A DNA stretch of 8,604 nucleotides, from NCBI GenBank assembly GCA_021804195.1, contig JAJZKJ010000075.1, positions 1 through 8,604 on the forward strand, in the 5' to 3' direction. Of the stretch, positions 1-6,544 are shown piece after piece (the stretch's first letter is position 1; each line of letters begins with the position of its first letter). Source of the DNA: Acidobacteriota bacterium. GTDB taxonomy: Bacteria; Planctomycetota; Phycisphaerae; WQYP01; JAJZKJ01. Made by a program: the position numbers and the translations under genes. The notes below the pieces were generated by a model. It did not search any database, was not told the origin of the DNA, and saw nothing but the letters and a program-made list of their open reading frames with translations.

Positions 1-1488
1 AGCCAAACAGCAAATCGCATGAGCCTGCGCAGGTCGTCTGTCCTGGCGGAAAAGCCGACGCCGCCGAAGAACCTGCGCCAGGTCGAAACGCTGCAGGTGT
101 TCGGCGTCAAAGCCAGCTACATGAACACGTTCCGCGACTGGATCTTCAGCGAATTGCCCGAAGCGATGGAGAAACAGATTTGGGATCTACCCGTCGTGAA
201 GACGTTGCCCGAGCGAAAGCTCAAGACGCTGCGGCTCAAGGACGTGATCGATGGAGTGCAGGTCGAGCGCGGCAGCGCTTTCCGTAAGCTCGGCCCCTTG
301 GTGCGACTGCGCCCACCGCAGGATGCGACCCCGGAAGACGCGTGGCTGCGCGGCCACAAGACGCGCCTGAACTGGCTGCCGCGCATCCGGGGCATCACCG
401 GCGCGGATCGACAGATCACGGCCGCCATTGGCGAGGCTGGGGATGCCCCGCACCAGAATCTGACGCCGATCCACGCGGCGCTGCTGGACATTGACGATTT
501 GCTGTTTGGCTTGGAGGCGTTCAAAGCGACGCGCGGGCTGGATCGGCTGCATGCCGACAAGACGGCGATTCTCAGCATGTTGCAAGCGAACGGTTGGTAT
601 GAGCTGTCGGCGACCGCCGATGACATGCGGACCGACCGATATGAGAACCGCCCGCAGTGGCAGCGGATGGCCCAGCAATTGATTAACGCCTATGCCGAAC
701 GGTTTTACCGGTTCATGAGGGGCCGGTGGGAGGCACCCTACATCGAGGTTGCCGAGGTTGGGGATGTTGACTTGGAAGGCCAGGACTACACCATTGAGAC
801 GACGGACTTGGTTCAATCAGCGGAAGAAATCGAGCGGATTGCCGAGTTCGTCCAAGACCTTCGCTCCGCCTTGGAAACCAACCCACTTGCCACATGGAGT
901 CAATGGGGCGGGCGTTGGCGCACGGTTCCGTTCGTGGGACATCTCTACCAGCCAATTCTGTACGTCGGCAAGAACGCCCAGATCAAGATCAGCCCGATCC
1001 CGTTGGATCGGCACGAAGCCCAATTTGTGCAGGATCTGGCTGTTTGGTGCAGCGACAATGCGGGACGGGAAGTCTACCTGCTTCGCAACCAGGCCGTGAC
1101 GGGCCTTGGTTTCTTTCAGGCATCCAACTTCTTCCCTGATTTCCTCCTGTGGGTGCAGGAGGGGCAGCGACAACATCTGGTGTTTGTTGACCCCAAGGGC
1201 CTGCTTCACTTCGATCCGGCCGATCCAAAGATCCAGTTCTCCACGCAAGACATCCCGCGTCTCCAGCAAATCATCGATGCGCAGGTGGCTGGCTTGAAAC
1301 TCCATTCCTTTATTCTCTCGAACACGCCGTTTGCGAGCCTGGGGTGGTCGAAAGGCAGTGGAAATCTCATGTCCAAGTCGGACATTGAGGAGCTTGGCGT
1401 TTTGTTCCAAGCCGATGATGCCACGACCTACATCAATTCACTCATGCAGCGAATCGTAATTACTACGACTTCACCGGAACAAGTATAA
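1..1488 (+). CDS. Type III restriction (Res)-like helicase-nuclease, C-terminal part, cut by left edge
   Basis: This looks like the C-terminal half of a large DEAD/DEAH-box helicase with a fused nuclease, of the type III restriction subunit R kind, which translocates on and cuts foreign DNA. The frame is open to base 1 and the first ATG (19) has no Shine-Dalgarno sequence, so the gene very probably begins outside the window. Numbering from that ATG, residues 22-40 (VETLQVFGVKASYMNTFRD) match the segment after the helicase core of such proteins. A long helical middle follows. Residues 350-395 form a PD-(D/E)XK-like nuclease: EVYLLRN, then FFPDFLLW (Pro373-Asp374), then VFVDPKGL (Asp391, Lys393). 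KLHSFILSNTPF (427-438) is also typical of the family. Walker and DEAD motifs are not in view. It is followed 12 bases later, in the same frame, by a small ORF. Family assignment is from memory of the motifs; target and modification partner are unknown. Confidence 0.8.
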   Translation, partial: SQTANRMSLRRSSVLAEKPTPPKNLRQVETLQVFGVKASYMNTFRDWIFSELPEAMEKQIWDLPVVKTLPERKLKTLRLKDVIDGVQVERGSAFRKLGPLVRLRPPQDATPEDAWLRGHKTRLNWLPRIRGITGADRQITAAIGEAGDAPHQNLTPIHAALLDIDDLLFGLEAFKATRGLDRLHADKTAILSMLQANGWYELSATADDMRTDRYENRPQWQRMAQQLINAYAERFYRFMRGRWEAPYIEVAEVGDVDLEGQDYTIETTDLVQSAEEIERIAEFVQDLRSALETNPLATWSQWGGRWRTVPFVGHLYQPILYVGKNAQIKISPIPLDRHEAQFVQDLAVWCSDNAGREVYLLRNQAVTGLGFFQASNFFPDFLLWVQEGQRQHLVFVDPKGLLHFDPADPKIQFSTQDIPRLQQIIDAQVAGLKLHSFILSNTPFASLGWSKGSGNLMSKSDIEELGVLFQADDATTYINSLMQRIVITTTSPEQV

Positions 1489-1500
1489 ATCGGCCGGGCC

Positions 1501-1899
1501 GTGGCCTACATCAATCTTCTGCTTCATACCTGGGGCAAAGTCGTGCTTCGGGATGCCCTTGAGGCGGGGCTGGTATTCATGCTCAACGACGCGATCCGCC
1601 AGAGAGTCTTGCGCGGCACTCGTCCCACCCAAGCGGCGTCAGCCAATGGCCGAGGTCCGATCGTCGTCGGAATGAATTCTGTCCTTACCAGCATGAAGGC
1701 CAACGGCGCGATCGACACCAAGACTGACAAGGGCAGGATGTTCGTATCCGTCGGTGGTCATCCGGCATCGGTTGCTAATGCGCCGGCGGCGGATATTGCC
1801 AAGGCAAAGGAAGCGATTCAGGCAGTCCAGAAACTGGGCGAAAGTCGAACCACGGCAGAATACACAGAGGTGCTCGATGTCGAATATGAACTTGTTTGA
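1501..1899 (+). CDS. Unrecognised 132-residue protein in the helicase-nuclease operon
   Basis: I do not recognise this family. It begins at a GTG 12 bases after the helicase-nuclease stop and in the same frame, with no clear Shine-Dalgarno sequence. An alternative ATG at 1579, preceded by GAGGCGGGG, would give 106 residues. The N-terminal 40 residues look helical (INLLLHTWGKVVLRDALEAG). Residues 52-78 (GPIVVGMNSVLTSMKANGAI, then a turn and GRMFVSV) could form a helix and a beta wing, so a winged-helix fold is a guess. The C-terminus is an alpha helix followed by an acidic strand (EVLDVEYELV). There is no signal peptide or membrane segment. Its 3' end overlaps the next start by 23 bases, which suggests translational coupling in a three-gene operon. 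It may be a small adaptor between the nuclease and the third protein; that is inference from position only. Confidence 0.6.
   Translation: MAYINLLLHTWGKVVLRDALEAGLVFMLNDAIRQRVLRGTRPTQAASANGRGPIVVGMNSVLTSMKANGAIDTKTDKGRMFVSVGGHPASVANAPAADIAKAKEAIQAVQKLGESRTTAEYTEVLDVEYELV
1866..1870 (+). promoter_or_regulatory. Shine-Dalgarno AGAGG of the truncated third gene
   Basis: AGAGG lies six bases before the ATG at 1877. It is the best ribosome site in the left operon and is the main support for treating the 42-codon frame as the remnant of a real gene. Confidence 0.55.
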
Positions 1900-2005
1900 G
1901 GACAAGCTGTACGAGATCAAGCCGGCGGAAGGTCGGACGGAGCCGAGGGTGTGTGTTCGGCGTCTGCGACTGGTGGAAATCGGGTCACATTCGGGTCATG
2001 GCTGA
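1877..2005 (+). pseudogene. 5' remnant of a third operon gene, truncated by an IS21-like end
   Basis: A good ribosome site (AGAGG at 1866-1870, 6-base spacing) precedes the ATG at 1877, which lies inside the end of the upstream gene. The frame gives only 42 residues. Residues 1-32 (MSNMNLFEDKLYEIKPAEGR, then TEPRVCVRRLRL) read like the start of a real, larger protein. The last ten (VEIGSHSGHG) are translated from the IS21-like terminal repeats and are surely not native. The beta-strand-like VCVRRLRLVE resembles the first strand ahead of a Walker A loop in SMC/ABC-type ATPases, so a P-loop ATPase is my guess. No Walker motif remains, so this is weak. The strong start signal on such a short frame argues for truncation rather than a genuine micropeptide. 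Confidence 0.5.
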
Positions 2006-2200
2006 CCCGAATCGAATCTGCCGGGATTGTTGTCCATGCCGGCGTGTCTGACGCTTTGTCTTTTGGCGTTACGCCGCGGCTGGTCGGCCCGGCGAATTGC
2101 CCGGGAACTGGGGATTCACCGGGAGACGGTCAGCCGGCATTTGGCCCTGGCGGCAAAACCGGCCACGAACCCGCCCCCCGGCTCGGAGGCCGCATCGGCG
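1972..2200 (+). mobile_element. Relic of an IS21-family insertion sequence (left end only)
   Basis: The stretch carries the layout expected of an IS21-family left end. First come short repeats of TCGGGTCA: direct copies at 1980-1987 and 1991-1998, and an inverted copy at 2003-2010. Then comes the start of an IstA-type transposase with a helix-turn-helix. The outer border is placed near 1972 because the upstream operon's third gene stops making protein sense there. The inner border is approximate, since transposase-like sequence fades near 2190-2200. No IstB ATPase gene and no matching right end are seen before the next gene pair at 2370, so most of the element has been deleted and it cannot move by itself. 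Confidence 0.6.
1989..2012. repeat. Perfect 10-bp inverted repeat in the IS21-like end
   Basis: ATTCGGGTCA (1989-1998) and TGACCCGAAT (2003-2012) are exact reverse complements separated by TGGC. Together with the extra direct copy of TCGGGTCA at 1980-1987 it resembles the multiple transposase-binding repeats found inside IS21-family termini. It could also form a hairpin that blocks read-through into the transposase gene. Confidence 0.7.
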
Positions 2201-2362
2201 GGCCTTTGGCGAGGTGATCCTCCGGCGCAAACGCAAGCGTTGCGCCAGCAGCTTGAGCTATCTGTTCAAAACGCTGCTCGCTTGATTCTACATGCGATTG
2301 CCCTGACCGGAAGATGGAGTTGCCCGCGAGGTGCGCGCCGGAGGCGAATTTTTGTAGTATAA
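2027..2362 (+). pseudogene. IstA-like transposase, N-terminal fragment
   Basis: Starting from TTG at 2027 (or ATG at 2036), residues 18-40 (GWSARRIARELGIHRETVSR) are a clear helix-turn-helix of the kind that opens IS21-family IstA transposases. It is followed by the usual Pro/Ala-rich linker (KPATNPPPGSE). After about residue 55 the frame no longer resembles IstA. The DDE catalytic core, about 300 residues in an intact protein, is missing. The frame stays open by chance to 2362, where its end overlaps the TATAAT box of the next unit. Full-length IstA is about 400-550 residues, so this is a decayed remnant of a DNA-binding domain. It might still bind IS ends, but nothing here shows expression. 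Confidence 0.6.
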
Positions 2363-2363
2363 T
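2358..2363 (+). promoter_or_regulatory. TATAAT -10 box giving a near-leaderless transcript
   Basis: A consensus TATAAT ends seven bases before the ATG at 2370, so a start about seven bases downstream would fall on the ATG itself. No good -35 box lies at the normal distance (2335-2340 is GCGCCG), so strength is uncertain. The surroundings are GC-rich, which makes the AT-rich hexamer stand out. Confidence 0.4.
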
Positions 2364-2369
2364 TGCGTT

Positions 2370-2561
2370 ATGGAGCCGATGGTGCGGAAATTCAACTCGC
2401 ATGCCGCGGCGGACGAAGCGGACCGGATGTGGCGCCGGCGGTTGACACCGCCGCAGCGGCTGGACATTTTGCTGGACCTGCTGGCCGCACAGAGGGGAAC
2501 AGATGAAGCTGCCAACCGATTTGCGCGCGTTTATCGAATCGTTAAACGCGGCCGGCGTTAA
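2370..2561 (+). CDS. Small conserved partner protein of a nucleotidyltransferase (63 aa)
   Basis: This 63-residue protein has the pattern of the short partners often found just upstream of AbiEii-like nucleotidyltransferases: VRKFNSHAAADEADRMWRRR, then LTPPQRLDILLDLL, then a basic tail RFARVYRIVKRGRR. It is soluble, helical and strongly basic, with no signal peptide. Its biochemical role is not known to me; in such pairs an antitoxin or adaptor role is usually assumed. Two starts are possible: ATG 2370, which would be leaderless from the TATAAT box at 2358, or ATG 2379, with GGAG only three bases before it. Its last 59 bases overlap the nucleotidyltransferase gene, so the two were probably translated together. 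It looks intact although its partner is broken. Confidence 0.65.
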   Translation: MEPMVRKFNSHAAADEADRMWRRRLTPPQRLDILLDLLAAQRGTDEAANRFARVYRIVKRGRR

Positions 2562-2853
2562 GTACCTGATCGTGGGCGGTTATGCGGTTGGATTCCACGG
2601 CTGGCCGCGGTTCACCGGCGACATTGACTTCTTCGTTGATCCCTGTGAAGAAAACGCCCAGCAAATCATTGAGGCCTTGGAACGTCGGGCTAATTTTGCG
2701 TCAAGGGATGCTGGGCGAGAGCCAGTTCCCGCGCCACTTTACGGGCCAGAGAGCCTTTCCCCATCGCCCGCAGTTCCTCTTCGAGCATCCGGCCGACTTG
2801 ATACCAGTTGCTTTCATGGACAAAGACGGCCGACCAGCGCGGCGGCGGAATAA
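2503..2853 (+). pseudogene. AbiEii-like nucleotidyltransferase, truncated after about 62 residues
   Basis: The start is firm: AGAGGGG lies about five bases before ATG 2503. Residues 1-60 are a nucleotidyltransferase N-terminus, with GVKYLIVGGYAV (Gly25-Gly26), FHGWPRFTGDIDFFVD (metal-binding Asp40 and Asp42) and DPCEENAQQIIEALE. This fits the MNT/AbiEii-type toxin-like fold that transfers nucleotides to a target. From about residue 62 (base 2690) the sequence stops resembling the family. It becomes the antisense of the leftward transglutaminase-like gene until a chance stop at 2851-2853. Family members are usually about 140-150 residues, so the C-terminal half, including the expected third acidic residue and substrate-binding part, is missing. 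I judge it non-functional. An alternative is a genuine chimeric 116-residue protein, which is less likely. Confidence 0.65.
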
Positions 2854-4639
2854 TTTTCGCCCAGGTCCGCTCGTACAATTGGGGGATAAGATTGTTGCGT
2901 TTCTGATCCCGTAGAATTTGCACCGCTTTTTGCAGGGCCGTTATCACGAAAGGGCCGGCGTTGGCGTAATGATTGATTACGTAAAGATAGCATGCACCGG
3001 CGCGGTTTTCATGGCCCGCCTTCTTCCACATGGCCGCCTGGAACATTCGCACCCGCGCCGCCAGAGCGAATTGTCGCGTCGCAAACATGGCGAAAAGCCG
3101 GTTCCAGAGCAGATTCTGTTCCCGTACGTTACGGATTGACGAAGCCATCGGCGCCAGGACCGCCAGGGTAAAATCAGGATAGCGCCGCCCACACAACCGC
3201 AGCAGATGATTGGACCAGTCCTTTTTTTCAGCCAGTGTAAGTTTGCCCTTGTCCGCCAGGTATCCCACGGCGAACCACGCCAGCGTCAGACCACTGCACT
3301 GATCCACGGCACGGTGTAAAAATTTCAGTTGTGTCTGAATGTTATCAGCCCGGGGACGCTTGCGGTCGTCGTATACGCCATCCGGCGGGTGGACCGGGTT
3401 AAAACGCTCGCCGGCCTGCTTCATACCGATCAGTCGCAGCGCCGCGTCGGTCAGCGCGACCGCATTCCACCTCTGTCGCTGCGTTGTTCCGATGAGCTGC
3501 GCGGAAAGCGACAGGAAAGAATCCGGCTCCAGGCGTCGTGTCTGCGGATTGAGCACCATTCCCACCACGCCCTGATATTCCGAATACCGCCCCACGTTGA
3601 AATTCCACCATCCCCGCCGGCCCGCAGTCTGCAGAAAACCGACCCAGGCGTGTCCGACCACGCTGGAACGACCCGTGTCATAAGCCGTTGGTGCTCCGAT
3701 GGCCTTGCCCGCCTGGGCGGCGAAAAAGGCCTGATCCGCGCAAACTCCGCCGTACCGCAGAATATCCGGCAGATTGAAACCATGCCGGTCCAGCGCCACG
3801 GTGTCGCCGGAGATATTCCGCAGCGTCGAATAGTCGTAGCGGATCTTGAAAAACAGTCGGCCGACCATCGGATCTCCATGAAATTTTGCCAACGCCCATT
3901 TCATGTCCCGTATGCTCGAATCCGAATCCACCACATGAATCAGCAGCCGCGCCGGAACGTGGCGAATTCCGAAAAGCATCTCGCGCCGATACTTGACGTA
4001 ATACTGGAACAGCGCGACAGGATCCGGCGACCGCGCCGTGTTTTCGTTGATGTGCATAACCAGCGGCCGATAGAGCACGGCGCAAATCGCCGCGGTCAGG
4101 TTCGGGTACGCCGCCGCCTGTCGGCCAATCTTCTTGTGTATCTGGTAAAGCAGATTGTATACCGCCGGTATATTTTGCTGGTGCGGTTTGACCAGGAACA
4201 CCAAAGTGCCGGCCAGGGCATGGTTGGCCAGCAGCCATCGCAACAGCGTCCGCCGCTTGTTGGTGTTCTTGACTTTGGCGAGCTGGTTGACCAGCCGCCG
4301 TGCGAAATCCGCTTGCCGGATGACTTGCAAATGGGTTATGTGGTCATAACCGATCACGGTATCGAAAAGGTTATCCAGCGACCGGCGGGCGGCGGTGAAA
4401 TTGTCGCTATGGTTTAACGTGTGGAACACAGCGCGAATTTTCCCGCTTGCGTAAGACTGGAACTTTTGCCTTTGCGGAGGGTTCATGGTCGCGGCTTGGA
4501 TTGACGGCGATACGCCCAACAGGGGTAGTAGAATGGCAAGAGCCGTTAACGGGCACGGCAACTGCAGCATGGCCCGCTTCCCGGCAGTACCTGCTTTAGC
4601 GGGGTTCCTCTGGGGAAAATTTTGCATGGAGTTTTTCAT
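2690..4639 (-). CDS. Secreted transglutaminase-like cysteine protein with helical tail (649 aa)
   Basis: This is probably a periplasmic or surface protein of the transglutaminase-like fold, a family that includes peptidases and cross-linking enzymes; its substrate is unknown. Residues 24-50 hold a signal peptide (MLQLPCPLTALAILLPLLG, cleavage near SIQA). The catalytic-type core spans about 285-355: RYGGVCADQAFF (Cys300), SSVVGHAWVGF (His330) and GWWNFNVGRYSEY, where Asn348 stands at the usual Asp position. About 230 helical residues without a known motif precede it, and a repeat-like helical region (440-649) follows. The start at 4639 has GGAG seven bases upstream and overlaps the glycosyltransferase end by 44 bases. 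ATG 4570, with GGGAAG upstream, gives a cleaner signal peptide and a 25-base gap, and is a real alternative. The stop at 2690 coincides with the break in the nucleotidyltransferase gene. It is the last gene of the operon visible here. Confidence 0.7.
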   Translation of the reverse strand: MKNSMQNFPQRNPAKAGTAGKRAMLQLPCPLTALAILLPLLGVSPSIQAATMNPPQRQKFQSYASGKIRAVFHTLNHSDNFTAARRSLDNLFDTVIGYDHITHLQVIRQADFARRLVNQLAKVKNTNKRRTLLRWLLANHALAGTLVFLVKPHQQNIPAVYNLLYQIHKKIGRQAAAYPNLTAAICAVLYRPLVMHINENTARSPDPVALFQYYVKYRREMLFGIRHVPARLLIHVVDSDSSIRDMKWALAKFHGDPMVGRLFFKIRYDYSTLRNISGDTVALDRHGFNLPDILRYGGVCADQAFFAAQAGKAIGAPTAYDTGRSSVVGHAWVGFLQTAGRRGWWNFNVGRYSEYQGVVGMVLNPQTRRLEPDSFLSLSAQLIGTTQRQRWNAVALTDAALRLIGMKQAGERFNPVHPPDGVYDDRKRPRADNIQTQLKFLHRAVDQCSGLTLAWFAVGYLADKGKLTLAEKKDWSNHLLRLCGRRYPDFTLAVLAPMASSIRNVREQNLLWNRLFAMFATRQFALAARVRMFQAAMWKKAGHENRAGACYLYVINHYANAGPFVITALQKAVQILRDQKRNNLIPQLYERTWAKIIPPPRWSAVFVHESNWYQVGRMLEEELRAMGKGSLARKVARELALAQHPLTQN

Positions 4640-5771
4640 AAAGAGTCTCCAGTTTGGCCACCATGATATTGGCGTCGAACAGGCTTGCCGCTAACTCCCG
4701 GCCCGCCTGGCCCAGGCGGCGGCGTTTGTCGGCGTCGCCGGTGAGTTCCAGAACGGCATCGCCCATGGTGGCGATGTCGCCCGGCTGGATCAAGACTCCG
4801 GTACGGGAATGGAGGCAGATTTCCGCCGCGCCATCGCAGTCGTATACAATGACCGGAACGCCCGCCAGCAGCGCCTGCGGGACCGCGCGGGGAAGCCCCT
4901 CGCGGTAACTGGGATGTAAAAGTATATCCATCGCCGGGATCAGTTCCGCCACCTGTTCCGGCGAGACAAGTCCGGTAAGTGTGAATCGGTCCGACCAGTT
5001 GCGGCTGCGTATTTCGCTCTGAAAACGGTCATTAAATACGCCATCGCCGATCCATAGAAAATGCAAATTCGGTTCGCACGCCAGCACACGGGGGGCGATT
5101 TTCAGAATATCGTCGTGCCCCTTTAGCGGTTGCAGACGGGCAATGGTGCCGATGACGATCTTCTCGGGACCGATGCCCAATTTTCTCCGGGCCAGTTGCC
5201 GCGCCTCCGGCCGCGGTGTGAATTTGTCAATCTCCATGCCGCTATAAATAGTGGTAAACTGTTCCGGACGACCGATACCTTCCCGCAGCGCCTGGCGGGT
5301 CATGGCGTCGGCCACCGCCACAATCGCATGACAGCGACGCGCCGCCCAGCGTTCCAGAAGAATCCAACCCATATTGATGAGGCGCCCCTGGTACGGATGA
5401 AATGCCAGACCGTGCATGGTATGGACGATAACCGGTACGCGCTGCTTCCAGGCAGCGGCCCGGCCAAGAATGCCGGCCTTGCTGGAATGGGTGTGCACCA
5501 CGTCCGGTTGGAACCGGGCGAAAATCCGCCGCAGTTCGCCATACGCCGAGAAGTCGGCCGCGGGGTGGGGATTACGCCGCAGCGCCGGCAGTTCCATCAC
5601 CTCATATCCGCCGGATCTGGCCCGCGGCAGCAGCGATCCTTCCGGTCCCCTGCTCGGGCCCGTAATCAGAATCACCTCTTGACCGCGGCGCCGCAGACCT
5701 TCGCAGGTTAGAAGGGTGTTCTCCTGCGCTCCGCCGACGATCAATCGCGTAATCACGTGGACTATTTTCAA
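4596..5771 (-). CDS. GT4-family glycosyltransferase
   Basis: This is a GT-B fold glycosyltransferase of family 4, which moves a sugar from a nucleotide-sugar donor to a lipid or glycan acceptor at the inner membrane face, probably in envelope polysaccharide or glycolipid synthesis. I chose TTG 5771, which overlaps the truA stop as TTGA and has GGAAGGG five bases upstream. It gives 391 residues beginning MKIVHVITRLIVGGAQENTL, the normal start of this family. An upstream ATG (5813) would add 14 unlikely residues. The N-domain has GGAQ (13-16) and HTHSSKAGILGR (93-104). The C-domain has ARLQPLKGHDDIL, with phosphate-binding Arg212 and Lys217. It also has REGLPRAVPQALLAG, where the second Glu of the EX7E motif is Gln299, a variation I associate with one GT4 subgroup. 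It lies between truA and the transglutaminase-like gene. Sugar specificity cannot be read from the sequence. Confidence 0.88.
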   Translation of the reverse strand: MKIVHVITRLIVGGAQENTLLTCEGLRRRGQEVILITGPSRGPEGSLLPRARSGGYEVMELPALRRNPHPAADFSAYGELRRIFARFQPDVVHTHSSKAGILGRAAAWKQRVPVIVHTMHGLAFHPYQGRLINMGWILLERWAARRCHAIVAVADAMTRQALREGIGRPEQFTTIYSGMEIDKFTPRPEARQLARRKLGIGPEKIVIGTIARLQPLKGHDDILKIAPRVLACEPNLHFLWIGDGVFNDRFQSEIRSRNWSDRFTLTGLVSPEQVAELIPAMDILLHPSYREGLPRAVPQALLAGVPVIVYDCDGAAEICLHSRTGVLIQPGDIATMGDAVLELTGDADKRRRLGQAGRELAASLFDANIMVAKLETLYEKLHAKFSPEEPR

Positions 5772-5785
5772 TTGGACCCTTCCGG
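5765..5785 (-). promoter_or_regulatory. Ribosome site and TTGA overlap deciding the glycosyltransferase start
   Basis: On the minus strand GGAAGGG is followed by five bases and then TTGA, in which the TTG start shares two bases with the truA TGA stop. This favours terminating-ribosome re-initiation and fixes the glycosyltransferase start at 5771 rather than the in-frame ATG at 5813. Confidence 0.6.
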
Positions 5786-6538
5786 AGCGGCGAAGCGAAT
5801 CCATTGCAGGCACAGACCGCTTGCCGGGGCGCAGGGACCCGCCTGCGAGCGATCAGCGGATTCCAGTATCCGGGTGATTTGCTCCGGCTTCCAGCGAGCG
5901 CGTCCCACCTCCAGGACGGTTCCCACCATCGTGCGTACCATGTGATAAAGGAATCCGTTACCTTCGACGCTGAAAATAATCATGGGGCCGCGGCTGTGAA
6001 TTCCACAGTGGGTGATGGTTCGGACGGTGCTGCGAACCCGATCGCCATCGGGACTCCGGCTGCAAAAGGCGGCGAAATCATGTTCGCCTTCTAATCGCCG
6101 GCAAGCTTCTCCCATGGCCGCCAGATCCACCTTGCGCCAATGGTGGTATACAAAATGTCGATAGAACAGGGGCCGCTCGCGATTGCACCATATCAAGTAA
6201 CGATACCGCTTGCGCCAAGCCCGCGCCACATCAAAACCGGGCGGGGCGGGAATCAGTTCCCGGATCAGGATGTCGGGGGGCAGGCGGCTGTTGATCGCCA
6301 GGCGCATTCGCTGAGGCGCCAGGCGGCACTCGGTATCCATCTGCGCCACCTGGCCGCAGGCATGCACGCCCGTATCCGTCCGTGAAGAACCGGCGATTAC
6401 CACGGGATGATTCACAATTTGGCCGGCGGCTATCTCCACGGCGCGCTGCACGGTGGGGAGCGGATCGGGCTGCCTCTGCCAGCCGCAATACGCCGTGCCG
6501 TCATAGGCGAGGGTGAGTTTATAACGAACCAACGACAT
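5768..6538 (-). CDS. truA: tRNA pseudouridine synthase A
   Basis: TruA converts uridines 38-40 in the anticodon arm of many tRNAs to pseudouridine in the cytoplasm. The 256 residues match the usual length (about 245-270). Visible hallmarks are the N-terminal YKLTLAYDGTAYCGWQRQP, the catalytic loop SSRTDTGVHA with nucleophile Asp55, KRYRYLIW, the EGEHDFAAFCS segment, and FSVEGNGFLYHMVRTMVGT near the C-terminus. All expected parts are present and no frame break is seen. The ATG at 6538 lies six bases after the asd stop and has no strong Shine-Dalgarno sequence, so it probably depends on translation coupled to asd. Its end overlaps the glycosyltransferase start by four bases. Confidence 0.96.
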   Translation of the reverse strand: MSLVRYKLTLAYDGTAYCGWQRQPDPLPTVQRAVEIAAGQIVNHPVVIAGSSRTDTGVHACGQVAQMDTECRLAPQRMRLAINSRLPPDILIRELIPAPPGFDVARAWRKRYRYLIWCNRERPLFYRHFVYHHWRKVDLAAMGEACRRLEGEHDFAAFCSRSPDGDRVRSTVRTITHCGIHSRGPMIIFSVEGNGFLYHMVRTMVGTVLEVGRARWKPEQITRILESADRSQAGPCAPASGLCLQWIRFAAPEGSN

Positions 6539-6544
6539 TGCGCT

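Noticed and set aside
187..816. Open frames on the minus strand opposite the helicase-nuclease (also 117-626 and 817-1410)
   Set aside because: They overlap a frame with clear nuclease motifs and lack motifs or ribosome sites of their own.
1951..2217. Plus-strand frame of 88 codons across the IS21-like end
   Set aside because: It is an alternative frame of the terminal repeats and the IstA fragment, with Gly/Pro-rich composition and no motif.
2436..2453. Inverted repeat CGGCGGT/ACCGCCG with a four-base loop
   Set aside because: It lies inside the 63-residue gene in the conserved RRLTPPQ region and is explained by GC-rich codons.
3329..4417. A 362-codon open frame on the plus strand
   Set aside because: It is antisense to the transglutaminase-like gene, is rich in Arg, His and Pro as expected of a GC-rich shadow frame, and shows no motif.
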